A stretch of 64,000 bases of DNA, from positions 41,196 through 105,195 of the IMG/VR virus record IMGVR_UViG_3300042402_003021. One strand, 5' to 3'. Position 1 is the stretch's first letter. Each line of letters opens with the position of its first letter. Position numbers and translations under genes: made by a program. This DNA comes from a virus. Positions 1 to 9,312 of the stretch are shown one piece after another. The notes below the pieces were generated by a model, which was not told the DNA's origin, made no database searches, and saw nothing but the letters and a program-made list of their open reading frames with translations.

Positions 1-23
1 ATAGTTACCTATATATAAAACTT

Positions 24-1661
24 TCATGATATTTTAAATTTTTCCAATCTGGCCTGTTCCCAATGATTCATTTGTAGTCTAAAATTTGTCATTTCTTTCA
101 TGGCTTCATCTATAGAAAATGGTTTAACAGTACTATATGATTGTATATGCGATTCATTAAAGTAAAAATCATGCTCAAGATTTTCACACCTATATCCAAA
201 ACTACAATCTCTTAATACTCTTCTCCAAAGATATCCGCCAATCCATTCTGGTTTTCCCAATACGTTATTAAAAATGAAATTAACCTTATCTAAAGATGTA
301 GTCAACTGTTCTGGAATAGCATGTGCTGGACTAAATAATTTTGATGGTGATTTCCAAGAAAGATGCTCTGGTATAATTTCTGTATTTAATATATAGTCCA
401 TCCACTTATTTGCTGTCTGGTCCCAACTATATGCTTTTCTTGCTTTATTGCATACGCTAGTACCTATATTTTTTAATTCATCTTGAGTTTTTTCTGATAG
501 CCTTAATAATATATCAATAAACTCTTGATTGTTTGGAATAGCTCTATTGCAACCGGTTTCGCATTCTTTACTAAACGCAATTGGATTTACACCTATACCT
601 CCGATATTATCAATGACAGACTTCATTGCTGAATAATATATAGAAACAACTGGTAAACCACAGTATGCTGCTTCTAATTGCGGCATACCAAAACCCTCAC
701 TATTTGCATATTGTATATATACATCAAATATATTATAGATTTTAGCTAATTCTTTTTCTGTAATGCTATTGCCAATACCAACCAACGCATTAGTAAAATT
801 ACCACACGACTTACAAAACTGCATAGCATCTTGAAAAAAATCAGTAGTAATTTTACCACATTTTTTACATTTGTATGTAAATAATACCCTGTTAGATAAA
901 GAATACGTGTCTAATAATTCTGGTATATTCCATCCGATATCTGGATAATATGTATGGCAATATAAAAATACATCATTTCTATTTGATAGATTTAGAAATT
1001 CTCTAAATGATTCAAACAAGTCTGGATAAAGTTTTCTTTTTTGATTACGCATGACGGTGCCAAATATCAATGAATCTGGTCTTAAACCGCATTGTGATTT
1101 ATGTTGTGCCTTGTTAGCAACAGGAGTAAAACATTCACTTGCTGCTGGAGATGCAATGTCTAAAAACTTAATATTATCACACTGATTTAATAGTACATCT
1201 CTACCAAATTCTGAATATGTAAAAACAGCATCTGCTGATTCATATGTATTAATCCATTGATTATTTTGTGGTTCAGCATCAACAGTTGGCATTATTGCCC
1301 ACTTGAAAAAATTTCTAAACGGCGATCTTTGCTGAAACTCAATCATCCACCAATCCCTAATATCTAATACAAAATGTGGATTAAAATCTAATAATACTTC
1401 ATTAAAAGAAAAATCCCCAAATTGAGCGCTAGGACTTACTTGATAAGTCTTATATTGTGGATGATTACTTGATGGTTTATTGCCATAAATTTTCCAAGGA
1501 AAATCTTTGACATGTGGGTCATCTGAAGAGGCGTATATAGCTATTTGTGCAACATCTAAAGATGGATTTTGTACTAGTCTTTTTAGGACTTGATTTCCAT
1601 ATACAGAATATCCAGTGCTATACCACGGAGCTTCTGATAAGAATAAAACTTTCTTTTTCAT
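24..1661 (-). CDS. GT4-type glycosyltransferase with inserted zinc ribbon
   Basis: This is a 545-residue GT-B-fold glycosyltransferase. It opens with KKKVLFLSEAPWYSTGYSVYG, an N-terminal acceptor-domain style start. The C-terminal half has the GT4 pattern SEGFGMPQLEAAYCGLPVV, where the Glu pair contacts the nucleotide-sugar phosphate. Four cysteines at about residues 265, 268, 283 and 286 form a CxxC-x14-CxxC zinc ribbon between the two Rossmann halves, which is unusual for the family. It probably transfers a sugar to a surface or virion target; donor and acceptor cannot be read from the sequence. It is the last gene of the polymerase operon, 1 bp after the SSB-like gene. The family call is firm and the substrate is unknown. 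Confidence 0.85.
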   Translation of the reverse strand: MKKKVLFLSEAPWYSTGYSVYGNQVLKRLVQNPSLDVAQIAIYASSDDPHVKDFPWKIYGNKPSSNHPQYKTYQVSPSAQFGDFSFNEVLLDFNPHFVLDIRDWWMIEFQQRSPFRNFFKWAIMPTVDAEPQNNQWINTYESADAVFTYSEFGRDVLLNQCDNIKFLDIASPAASECFTPVANKAQHKSQCGLRPDSLIFGTVMRNQKRKLYPDLFESFREFLNLSNRNDVFLYCHTYYPDIGWNIPELLDTYSLSNRVLFTYKCKKCGKITTDFFQDAMQFCKSCGNFTNALVGIGNSITEKELAKIYNIFDVYIQYANSEGFGMPQLEAAYCGLPVVSIYYSAMKSVIDNIGGIGVNPIAFSKECETGCNRAIPNNQEFIDILLRLSEKTQDELKNIGTSVCNKARKAYSWDQTANKWMDYILNTEIIPEHLSWKSPSKLFSPAHAIPEQLTTSLDKVNFIFNNVLGKPEWIGGYLWRRVLRDCSFGYRCENLEHDFYFNESHIQSYSTVKPFSIDEAMKEMTNFRLQMNHWEQARLEKFKIS

Positions 1662-1662
1662 A

Positions 1663-1959
1663 TCAATTTTGATTTACAAATATTTTAAATGTTGTGATTC
1701 TAAAAACAGTATTATTATTTTCTTTTCTAGCTACGGCCTCTACTACTATATAGTCATTAGCCATTGATTGAGTGGTAATCGCTATTGCAGCACTATCCCA
1801 TGCTTCAAATTCTAATATATCTTTTCTTTTACGCTTGTTTCCATCTTTATCTTTTCTATATTCTTCTATTTCTAGAAGAAATCTAGTGAATTTTGCAAAA
1901 TCATTTGTTTGCAATTGTGGCGTATCTACAAACCTACCAAGAAAATGACACTTATTCAT
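1663..1959 (-). CDS. SSB-like OB-fold protein
   Basis: About 98 residues starting MNKCHFLGRFVDTPQL. The layout matches a single-stranded DNA-binding protein: a LGR strand, then TRFLLEIEEYRKDKDGNKRKRKDILEFEAWDSAA, then VVEAVARKENN. Bacterial SSB has G-R-L...PELR..., F-x-V-A and D-W-in-strand at equivalent places. There is no acidic C-terminal tail. An in-frame TTG at 1977 overlaps the polymerase stop, but the ATG at 1959 starts the conserved strand and is preferred. A second, clearer SSB lies at 38.1-38.4 kb, so this copy may serve the polymerase it is transcribed with. Confidence 0.65.
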   Translation of the reverse strand: MNKCHFLGRFVDTPQLQTNDFAKFTRFLLEIEEYRKDKDGNKRKRKDILEFEAWDSAAIAITTQSMANDYIVVEAVARKENNNTVFRITTFKIFVNQN

Positions 1960-1973
1960 ATGATCTATAATCC

Positions 1974-3521
1974 TCAAACTTGTGTAACTTTATTTACAAT
2001 TAATGATGTGTTTTCCTTTTTAGAGATTTCTCCATTAATATATACTGTATTGCCTTCTGTCAATAAATCTTTATATTCTGAATAAGTCTCTGGAAAAATG
2101 GTAATAGAGTCTAGCATTCCACTACTGTCTTCAGCACACAAAAAAGCCATTATCTGACCGGGATTTTTACCCTTTTTTGTTTTGTATTGACGAACAGAGT
2201 TAATACTCACTACTATATTTGCCTTACCTGTTATCAAGCCATTGGATATATCTTTGCACATATTAGCAGCAAGAAATTGGTCAGAAGCATCTGTCTTATT
2301 GCATGTTAAAGAACATCCAAAATATTTCGATTCTTCTTCGGCTATAGTTACGATTGAATCTTCCAAGTTGTACATTGGATTTTTCAGTGAATTACTAATA
2401 TCTAATACGATTTGCTGTCTACTTTGTACTATTTTTAGTGTTGATAATAAGTCTATTATACAGTCATGTAGTGATTTTTTACCAGCATAATTATTAGCTA
2501 TATGATCTTGCTCTCTATTAGAAAGTAATTTCCAACTATCATATTCATATAACATCTTTTTTCTATGTTCTAGATTATATTTACCATTAAATGCTCCAGC
2601 AGATATTAAAGCTATAACGGATCTCTTATTAAGGTTGTATCTATGAATAATATTTATCAAACAATCTAGCCATGTATATCTAGTTATATCATGATTATAT
2701 TTGATTTCTTGGATTTTTTTGCACTCTGCTTCTCCAACATTTTTAATATGATTTAAGCCAAAAAATATCTTACCATTCTTGATTGTGAAATCTGTATATA
2801 GATTATCTAGCCTTGGTGGATATACATCTATATCGTTTGATTTTGCATCAGTGATTAATTCCTTTATTTCTTTTTGTGAGTCTGGCTTTCTATGTGCATG
2901 ATTTAGGTAAGTTTTATAGAAGCTTAGTGGTTTCCATTTTTTACAATACGCACTCCAATACGCATTGATAGCATAGGAGACTGCATGTGATTTATTAAAT
3001 GCATATCTATTAGATTTTTCTATCCAAGAGAAAATTTCTTCTGCTGACTCTTTCGTGACTATATTTAGTTTTTCTGATCCTTGAATAAATTGTTCTTTGA
3101 CTTCATTCATGAGTGCTGCATTTTTCTTGCCAATCGCTTTACGCAGTGAATCCGCTTCTTTTAGTGAAAATCCTGCTAGTTTTTGTGCAATCATCATGGA
3201 TTGTTCTTGATATACCAATACACCATATGTCTCACTTAAAATTGACTCCAATGAGTCATGAGGATATGTTACTGGGTCTTTGGCATGTTTTCTATCAATA
3301 TAATGTTGCGTCATAGATTTGCCATCTACATACGCCTTTAGACATCCCGGTCTAATTAAACTAATCAAAGCTGCAAGTTCTGATAGGTTTCTAGGTTTTA
3401 GCTGTTTAGCCCAATGTCGTCCAAGATTAGATTCTAATTGAAAAACTCCTTTGGTTTTTCCAGTACAAATCAAATCCCAAACCTCGTCGTCATCAAAATC
3501 ATTTATGTTAAATGTTTTCAT
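1974..3521 (-). CDS. dnaE: DNA polymerase III alpha, C-terminal part (fingers, HhH, OB)
   Basis: This 515-residue protein is the second half of a C-family replicative polymerase. Near residue 25 it has KGVFQLES, the start of the fingers. SLIRPGCLKAYVDG, YGVLVYQEQSMMIAQ, LRKAIGKKN and AFNKSHAVSYA follow in the same order as bacterial DnaE. After that comes a helix-hairpin-helix region (KRSVIALISAGAFNG) and a C-terminal OB fold ending ...YINGEISKKENTSLIVNKV. The catalytic palm is absent and lies in the separate gene at 4430-6025. No intein motifs occur at the N terminus, so the two parts must pair as separate chains. It starts with ATG 9 bp after the exonuclease gene. Confidence 0.93.
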   Translation of the reverse strand: MKTFNINDFDDDEVWDLICTGKTKGVFQLESNLGRHWAKQLKPRNLSELAALISLIRPGCLKAYVDGKSMTQHYIDRKHAKDPVTYPHDSLESILSETYGVLVYQEQSMMIAQKLAGFSLKEADSLRKAIGKKNAALMNEVKEQFIQGSEKLNIVTKESAEEIFSWIEKSNRYAFNKSHAVSYAINAYWSAYCKKWKPLSFYKTYLNHAHRKPDSQKEIKELITDAKSNDIDVYPPRLDNLYTDFTIKNGKIFFGLNHIKNVGEAECKKIQEIKYNHDITRYTWLDCLINIIHRYNLNKRSVIALISAGAFNGKYNLEHRKKMLYEYDSWKLLSNREQDHIANNYAGKKSLHDCIIDLLSTLKIVQSRQQIVLDISNSLKNPMYNLEDSIVTIAEEESKYFGCSLTCNKTDASDQFLAANMCKDISNGLITGKANIVVSINSVRQYKTKKGKNPGQIMAFLCAEDSSGMLDSITIFPETYSEYKDLLTEGNTVYINGEISKKENTSLIVNKVTQV

Positions 3522-3530
3522 GTTAATTGT

Positions 3531-4220
3531 CTATTGTATATAGAGTTCGCTATTTGCAAAGGCTTTTTCAAACTTGATTTTCTTTAATAGATTACGCTGT
3601 AGCTTTAGAAATTTTATCAGTATATTTGCTGTATCTTTAACGTCTTGTAAGGCGTCATGTGAATTTTCTGAAGATATTCCGAAATAATCTCTTAAATAAT
3701 CCATGTTATAACCTTTTACATCGTGATTATTTTCAAACCAGCAATATATATGATTCATTAGATCTATCTTGAATATTGGATTAAAGATCTTTTGCTCATT
3801 TTTGATTTTATCAAATGGTCCATATTGTTTACATAAGCGATCTACGATAACCATATCATATCCAATGATATTATAGCCAACAGCTACTGGTGCGGTATAT
3901 GATGTTTTCTTAAAATTGTATTGATTACAGAATTCTGCAAATTTTTTCCATACAACTTTTGGTAGCGGTGCTTTGGCTAAAGTGTCTCTATTTTTTCTGG
4001 TAATCTCTAATGCCTTATCCTCAAGCGGTCCTACTCCAGCTTTAATAGCTTCTTCATCGTCAATTATTGGTCTAATTTCACTATTAAAGACTCCATTTGG
4101 TTGTAGTTCCAACTTCTTCGCATGTATGGCTACTGCGGCTATCTGTGTGGGTTGACATGTATTTGGATCAGCGCCACCAGTTTCAAAGTCGAACACAATA
4201 TAATCTCTATGATTTGCCAT
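3531..4220 (-). CDS. dnaQ: DEDDh 3'-5' exonuclease, epsilon/DnaQ-like
   Basis: A 229-residue RNase H-fold exonuclease. Motif I is D11-x-E13 in IVFDFETGG, motif II is in VGYNIIGYDMVIVDRL, and motif III is H188-D189-A-L-Q-D193. Together these are the full DEDDh set for two-metal hydrolysis of 3' ends. It most likely proofreads for the polymerase III alpha encoded on both sides of it in the same operon, which has no exonuclease domain of its own. Its start overlaps the preceding 79-residue gene by 14 bp, as expected for coupled translation. Confidence 0.9.
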   Translation of the reverse strand: MANHRDYIVFDFETGGADPNTCQPTQIAAVAIHAKKLELQPNGVFNSEIRPIIDDEEAIKAGVGPLEDKALEITRKNRDTLAKAPLPKVVWKKFAEFCNQYNFKKTSYTAPVAVGYNIIGYDMVIVDRLCKQYGPFDKIKNEQKIFNPIFKIDLMNHIYCWFENNHDVKGYNMDYLRDYFGISSENSHDALQDVKDTANILIKFLKLQRNLLKKIKFEKAFANSELYIQ

Positions 4221-4443
4221 TCAGTTTTCCTCTGGTTAATGCAAAAAATTTATCTACAGCTTCATCAATATTATGATACATATTATAACAATGATGCTTA
4301 TCTGACCAAACTTGGTACTTTGCTGCTCTGGATATCAATTTGTTCTTGAGATGATTTTCTATGTTACATATAGACACACCACCACAATCTACAGCGCATC
4401 CAGCAAAAACAACAGCTTTAATATCTTGCTTAGTTATTGTCAT
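4207..4443 (-). CDS. Small protein between polymerase halves, unknown
   Basis: This 78-residue protein begins MTITKQDIKAVVFAGCAVDCGGVSICNIE and has the look of a compact alpha/beta protein with several cysteines. I do not recognise a family. GGAGA sits 6 bases before the ATG at 4443 and supports this start over an in-frame TTG at 4455. It overlaps the end of the polymerase N-half gene by 14 bp and the start of the exonuclease by 14 bp, so it is probably translated with them. A role in the replisome, for example holding the polymerase halves together, is speculation from position only. Confidence 0.6.
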   Translation of the reverse strand: MTITKQDIKAVVFAGCAVDCGGVSICNIENHLKNKLISRAAKYQVWSDKHHCYNMYHNIDEAVDKFFALTRGKLNGKS

Positions 4444-6025
4444 TTTCGTCTCCAATAATCTCCATGATCTTACTTAATAAATCAATTCCAAGAATATCGA
4501 ACTTGATATGTCCTTGGCTTTCTAAATCGTTCATTTCAAATGCGGCTATCATTTGATCGTTTTTGTCTTTAACCATTGGACATATATCTAGAAGTTTTTG
4601 TTGAGAGATTAATACTCCAGCCGCATGTTTGCCTTGCGACTTATTAGTACCCTCAATGTCGATTGCCTGTTTAAATATATCTGCTAGCGGTCCTTCTAAT
4701 GTGCCATTTTCGTTTTTATAGCACCAATTCTTTAATGATTCAGCGTCATTATCTAATGCCCAATTAATGATAGATTTTTCACCCATTAATTCTAGCTGAT
4801 CAGAGATTTCTGCCTCGTTTGGTATTCTTTTAGTTATCTCATTCATTTCAGCAAATGACACGGCATCATTAATCCTTAAAACCTCTTTTAATGCTGCTCT
4901 ACCTTGTAGTCTACCGAATGTAATCATTTGAGATACATTTTCATGTCCATATTTTGTTTTGATATAGTCAATAATGTTATCTCTATATTCAGCTGGTACA
5001 TCGACATCAATATCTGGTAACGAGATGTGGTCTTTAGTGTTTCTACCTTCGTTGTAGAATCTTTCAAAAAGTAGACCATGTTGGATTGGGTCCACATCTG
5101 TAATTCCTACTAGAAACGATACCAGACACCCTGCGGCTGAACCTCTACCGGGACCAGCTAACCATCCTCTACGCTTGACTTCATTGACTATATCTTGCAC
5201 AATTAGAAAATATCCGGCGAGATTTGCATTTAGTATTACATCCAGTTCATGTTTTATTCTATTAGTATATTCCGTCTTTTTATCTTCATTCAATATTTTA
5301 CCAGTTTTGATTAATCTATCCATCCACCCAATTCTACATAACTGCCTCAAATAATCATTTTCATTAATATCATTTGGGCATTGAAATTTTGGTAGTCGTG
5401 GTTTTTCTGTTATATCATATGACTCGCATAATATGTTTAACTTATCAGAAATTGATTGATAAATAGTATCACTTGGCGGAATAGTTAAGTAGAAATCATT
5501 TCTAGTAAAAAATTCCATATGCTCAAATTCTTCATTGTTTCTGATCTTTTTCTTTATATTTGGCAATGTTGTTTTCTGATCCGCACATAACAAAATACGA
5601 TGACACTCTACGTCCTTTTGATCTACATAGTAGATAGCATATTGCTTTATATTACATTGAATAAAATTGTCTAGAAAAATTTTTTCTATATTTAGATCGT
5701 TAGACATACATAATATATTGTTGGTTTTAGCAATATCCTCTAGCATGATATGATCAATATCTGAAACTATTCTCATTAGTTCAAACCATCCAGATTTATT
5801 TTTTGCAATCAATATAAATTCGCCAAAATCACATCCTATAATTGGTTTAATGTTGTTTTTTTTACAGGCTTGATGAAACTCTATTGCTCCAGATATGGTT
5901 TTTTTATCTGCTATAACACAGCCATCATATCCATACTCATTACATCTCTTTGCTAAGTCGTCACATTGTGATAAGCCATTTAGTAAACTAAAATGTGTTT
6001 TACAATTTAATGCAATATTAGACAT
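4430..6025 (-). CDS. dnaE: DNA polymerase III alpha, N-terminal part (PHP and palm)
   Basis: This 531-residue protein is the first half of a C-family polymerase. Residues 1-70 are a PHP-like domain (THFSLLNGLSQCDDL...GIKPIIGCDFG-like order) in which the usual first metal-binding HxH is replaced by NCK, so PHP chemistry is probably lost. The palm carries GPGRGSAAG at 291-299, the catalytic PDIDVD at 337-342, GKHAAGVLIS, and the third catalytic Asp at about 510 in IKFDILG. The chain ends about 20 residues later, just before the fingers. The partner half is at 1974-3521. All three catalytic aspartates are in this chain. It is translationally coupled to the exostosin-like gene upstream (8 bp overlap). 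Confidence 0.93.
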   Translation of the reverse strand: MSNIALNCKTHFSLLNGLSQCDDLAKRCNEYGYDGCVIADKKTISGAIEFHQACKKNNIKPIIGCDFGEFILIAKNKSGWFELMRIVSDIDHIMLEDIAKTNNILCMSNDLNIEKIFLDNFIQCNIKQYAIYYVDQKDVECHRILLCADQKTTLPNIKKKIRNNEEFEHMEFFTRNDFYLTIPPSDTIYQSISDKLNILCESYDITEKPRLPKFQCPNDINENDYLRQLCRIGWMDRLIKTGKILNEDKKTEYTNRIKHELDVILNANLAGYFLIVQDIVNEVKRRGWLAGPGRGSAAGCLVSFLVGITDVDPIQHGLLFERFYNEGRNTKDHISLPDIDVDVPAEYRDNIIDYIKTKYGHENVSQMITFGRLQGRAALKEVLRINDAVSFAEMNEITKRIPNEAEISDQLELMGEKSIINWALDNDAESLKNWCYKNENGTLEGPLADIFKQAIDIEGTNKSQGKHAAGVLISQQKLLDICPMVKDKNDQMIAAFEMNDLESQGHIKFDILGIDLLSKIMEIIGDENDNN

Positions 6026-6926
6026 ATTGTTCTAGCTCTCTTCTTATTTTTTGTATTTCTGATTGTATAATTGTTTTATCTATATTATTTCTATTTTGTA
6101 ATACTTTATATAAATGTAGTGCGAGTTGTTGCTCATCTAGTATGTTCATATTATATATAGCTAATTTTTCAAATGTGTTTCTGGATATAGTGCTATTTAG
6201 ATAATTCAAAGATGTTGATAAATAAAAATCTAATTCGTGCCACCTACACTTGAAGAATGGTGCATTCTCATAATACCACAGCTTGGGCAATCTTTCAACC
6301 ATTGGAATTGCGCCCATTTTAATGCATTCAAAAAATCTAAATGTTTCTAAGCTATAAGCGCCGGGTGGACACAATGCTATTTTTGAGTCGTTTAATAGCT
6401 CAACATATTCTGTATGTGATAGTCCATTATTAAAACCATTAGTAAATTCTAATACATATTTAAACTTCTTGCCAGTTTTTAATATTAATTGTTCTATATT
6501 TCTTTTAAAAGAATCTCTAGTACCAGTGTGTGGTATTTGCCCCACAAAAGAAAAATCATATTTCCTTTCTGGAATCGGTTTGATTTCTATAGATTTCAAC
6601 TGATCAAAATCGACAAATGTTCCTATTGGCATTGGATATGCTAGTGGATTATATATAGGATATTCCCATCTATCTAGCATAAAATAGTTTTGAAAAATAG
6701 CGTAAACATCATCTCTAAAAAAATTATTAGGTATAGAGTGTGTTTCTCTTGAGGTCGCTATTTCAATATTTAGTAAATCATCATTAAATATTGGCAATTC
6801 TGCATTATCATACTTTAGAATTACTCTGAATTTATTACATAATAAGTTGGCTAATTTTTTTCCAACGTTATATGTAAACATATTACCAAGATGAAATTCT
6901 TTATGTAAGTCGAGTAATTCAGCCAT
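6018..6926 (-). CDS. Exostosin-like glycosyltransferase
   Basis: A 302-residue protein with the C-terminal signature of exostosin/GT47-type enzymes: YDFSFVGQIPHTGTRD, then LLNDSKIALCPPGAYSLETFRFFECIKMGAIPMV, then a stretch with W and acidic residues. In this family these segments form the nucleotide-sugar site. It would add a sugar to a glycan or protein, with donor and acceptor unknown. It sits between the polymerase and a nuclease gene, overlapping both by 8 bp, so it is part of the replication operon despite its different role. Phages commonly interleave such genes. Confidence 0.75.
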   Translation of the reverse strand: MAELLDLHKEFHLGNMFTYNVGKKLANLLCNKFRVILKYDNAELPIFNDDLLNIEIATSRETHSIPNNFFRDDVYAIFQNYFMLDRWEYPIYNPLAYPMPIGTFVDFDQLKSIEIKPIPERKYDFSFVGQIPHTGTRDSFKRNIEQLILKTGKKFKYVLEFTNGFNNGLSHTEYVELLNDSKIALCPPGAYSLETFRFFECIKMGAIPMVERLPKLWYYENAPFFKCRWHELDFYLSTSLNYLNSTISRNTFEKLAIYNMNILDEQQLALHLYKVLQNRNNIDKTIIQSEIQKIRRELEQYV

Positions 6927-7401
6927 ATTGTTTAAGATCCTTGATTGCCATATTATAACAGTTAGCTTTTACAATAAAGCCATTACTATGGTCTATATCC
7001 CCCTGTTTTAGAAATCTTGCCTTTTGAAAATATTCTGTTTTAGGAAAATATCCTAGAATCCAAGCCCTACCCCAGTTATTATTTTTGTATTCTATTCGCA
7101 CGAATACATATGTGTCACATTTTTGTTTAGTATTATATGCCGCTATCGAACATTCGTAATATTCTTTTGGTTTACTTGTACATCTTTTTGTTTTTACGTC
7201 ATATTTTTTTCCTTCTTTAATTATATCATAATCATAAGTATTATTAATCGTGCCATTAATAACAGAATTGGCTATTTCTTCTCCTAAAAATCCAGCCAAA
7301 TTACCATCACCATTAGTGATAGAATTAACCAATTTACCCATATCTTTGGCCTTTTGAAAAGCTCGCTCTTTCATCTGTTCTGTAATTTTTACTTCTAACA
7401 T
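6919..7401 (-). CDS. Putative PD-(D/E)XK-type nuclease
   Basis: A 160-residue protein. It has NLAGFLGEEIANSVI, then YDYDIIKEGKKYDVKTKR, matching the GxxGE ... D ... (D/E)xK arrangement of the restriction-endonuclease-like fold. DVK would be the catalytic D-x-K and the Glu in GEE the helix acid. This family includes phage-borne DNases of unknown target. No recognition domain is visible. It sits 3 bp from the RecB-like nuclease gene. The fold assignment rests on motif spacing only, so it is moderately sure. Confidence 0.55.
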   Translation of the reverse strand: MLEVKITEQMKERAFQKAKDMGKLVNSITNGDGNLAGFLGEEIANSVINGTINNTYDYDIIKEGKKYDVKTKRCTSKPKEYYECSIAAYNTKQKCDTYVFVRIEYKNNNWGRAWILGYFPKTEYFQKARFLKQGDIDHSNGFIVKANCYNMAIKDLKQYG

Positions 7402-7403
7402 AA

Positions 7404-8426
7404 TTAACCCGGCGCTGAATAATATCCTATATCAAAATTATCATTAGTGCATTTTTCTATTGTTTCATCATATCCAAAAGCTCTTAAATGATCTTCAACA
7501 TAATTGCACATTGGTTTATTTGTTCCCGGCCAATTGTTCTTATAGAAGTGACATAATTTAGTACATTTAAAATTAGATCTATCATTAGAAATAGGCTTAG
7601 GAAAATCATTATGTTGAATTTGCTTATATCTAGATTCTAGCATGGACAAGAAATTATTTTGATCCTGTTCATCAAAACACATACTAAATGGTCCACCGTC
7701 TTTAATAAAGAAGATAGACATAATTGATTGTTTATATTCTGGAAAAAGTTTAGATGTGGCATAATTATATAACATCAGCTGTGGGTCTTGACATAATTTA
7801 TCATATGTTTTTTCTTCCCCTGTTGCCCAATTAAGTCTTTTTCCTGTTTTCCAATCTATGATTTCTATCACATCTTTATCTACTTCTGTTACAAGATCAA
7901 TAGTACCCTTAATAGCTAATTGACCTTTAACAATTTTACCATTTGGTAATTTATATTCGTATTTAGCCCATCCAGTTTCTATTGGAATATCAAATTGTGG
8001 TTCTGCGGCAATAATTTTTCTATTACGTGGATCAAATTGTCCATCATTATATTCTAACGCTGTTTTAACTAAGTCTTTACAGAAAGCAAGATCTGCTGAA
8101 TGATAGTCATGAGTGCATTTACTTGTGTAATGATCATAGCTTTTACTAATAAGCTTATCTACAAAAGACTTAGTAAATAAAGAGTTGGCAGTAAATGACA
8201 GATCTCCAATCGCGTCATCATTAATAGATAAAGATTTTTTTGTACTACTGGATTGTAATGCCTGTTTGCATTTAGCTAAACATTCCATAACCTTATGTAC
8301 AATCGTACCAAGCTGTGCTTTCTTTCCAGATATGCTTTGATGTCCCAAAACATATGTAATAAAATACTGCATCTGACAATATTCATAATTGTTATAGCTC
8401 GATGATCGAATATATGTAATAATCAT
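7404..8426 (-). CDS. RecB/Cas4-like PD-(D/E)XK nuclease with Cys cluster
   Basis: This 340-residue protein has the PDDEXK_1 order: SSYNNYEYCQMQYFITYVLG at the N terminus, GTIVHKVMECL, GTIDLVTEVDKDVIEIIDWKTGK (catalytic D ... D-x-K) and the QxxxY-type QLMLYNYA. One N-terminal Cys in EYCQMQY and three C-terminal cysteines (CTKLCHF ... MCNY) match the spacing of the Fe-S cluster seen in AddB/Cas4 nucleases. It probably acts on DNA ends during replication or recombination. It lies between the dNMP kinase and the other nuclease with almost no spacing. The family is sure; the iron-sulfur cluster is inferred. Confidence 0.85.
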   Translation of the reverse strand: MIITYIRSSSYNNYEYCQMQYFITYVLGHQSISGKKAQLGTIVHKVMECLAKCKQALQSSSTKKSLSINDDAIGDLSFTANSLFTKSFVDKLISKSYDHYTSKCTHDYHSADLAFCKDLVKTALEYNDGQFDPRNRKIIAAEPQFDIPIETGWAKYEYKLPNGKIVKGQLAIKGTIDLVTEVDKDVIEIIDWKTGKRLNWATGEEKTYDKLCQDPQLMLYNYATSKLFPEYKQSIMSIFFIKDGGPFSMCFDEQDQNNFLSMLESRYKQIQHNDFPKPISNDRSNFKCTKLCHFYKNNWPGTNKPMCNYVEDHLRAFGYDETIEKCTNDNFDIGYYSAPG

Positions 8427-8427
8427 T

Positions 8428-9312
8428 TTATTCCTTTATTTTATGTATGCCACCAACCTTTTGTAGCATTGATTTATTATTTGGTATTATTTCTTTACCT
8501 AGCCAACCCCAGCTATCTAATATTTCAATAAGCTTAATATTGGTTTCGTGTATAGATAAATCTTGATTATCTATAGTTGCATCAAAATGATTACACTCCT
8601 TTAGTTCCGCTTCGCTACTATGACTATCGTCATATAAATTTCTAGTTAAATATATCACTTTACCACCAGCATTCTGTATAGCATTCACTTCATTGATAAA
8701 TCTACAATCATCTACAATTGCTACTAATGGTTGTTCATGATTAATGTCATTCAATAATCTACTATACCAAATATCTTCATATATTTTCCTACATATATCT
8801 GTGCCAAAGAATTGTAAAAATTCTCTGTGTGTCATCTTGCCTTTTTGATGGTAATGTAATATTCCACTATCTACTAATTTCTTTATTTCTGGATTGGTAA
8901 GTAAATCTTTATCTGTAATAACAGATGGCATATCTTCCCATCTATAGAATGTATTCGCATTCTTCATGGAATTATTGCCATATATATTTTCTTGTTGCAA
9001 ACCAAATAGACCAATGCAAATATCTTTGAGCGGAGTGGCAAATGAATAGTTCTTAATGAACGGCCACATATTATATACCGCCCACTCTGCAAACTCTGCA
9101 TCTAATCTGTTAGTCTCTAATAATCCCAATCCTTCTTTCTCTTTGCCGTCATCGTCTATGATGGCCGTTTTTATAACTAGCTTTCCATCTGTAGTAATAT
9201 CAAATCCATCAATCACGCCATTAGCCCTAAGTTGATAGCCATGTAAAAAATTAGAACATGTGGTTTTTCCAGCCTGTTTATGACCAGCAAAAGCTAAAAT
9301 TCTAGTTTGCAT
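8428..9312 (-). CDS. Deoxynucleoside monophosphate kinase-like P-loop kinase
   Basis: A 294-residue P-loop kinase. Walker A is FAGHKQAGKTT at the N terminus. It has the phage dNMP-kinase signature FATPLKDICIGLFGL, then HREFLQFFGTDICRKIYEDIW, and VAIVDDCRFINEVNAI, where Asp and Arg line the active site. Enzymes of this type phosphorylate dNMPs to dNDPs and feed polymerase with precursors, as T4 gene 1 does. An in-frame TTG at 9315 is ignored in favour of the ATG at 9312. It overlaps the primase gene by 11 bp. Confidence 0.85.
   Translation of the reverse strand: MQTRILAFAGHKQAGKTTCSNFLHGYQLRANGVIDGFDITTDGKLVIKTAIIDDDGKEKEGLGLLETNRLDAEFAEWAVYNMWPFIKNYSFATPLKDICIGLFGLQQENIYGNNSMKNANTFYRWEDMPSVITDKDLLTNPEIKKLVDSGILHYHQKGKMTHREFLQFFGTDICRKIYEDIWYSRLLNDINHEQPLVAIVDDCRFINEVNAIQNAGGKVIYLTRNLYDDSHSSEAELKECNHFDATIDNQDLSIHETNIKLIEILDSWGWLGKEIIPNNKSMLQKVGGIHKIKE

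Noticed and set aside
4430-4455. Split intein joining the polymerase halves
   Set aside because: No Cys/Ser start, block A/B motifs, or terminal His-Asn with a following Cys/Ser are seen at either junction.
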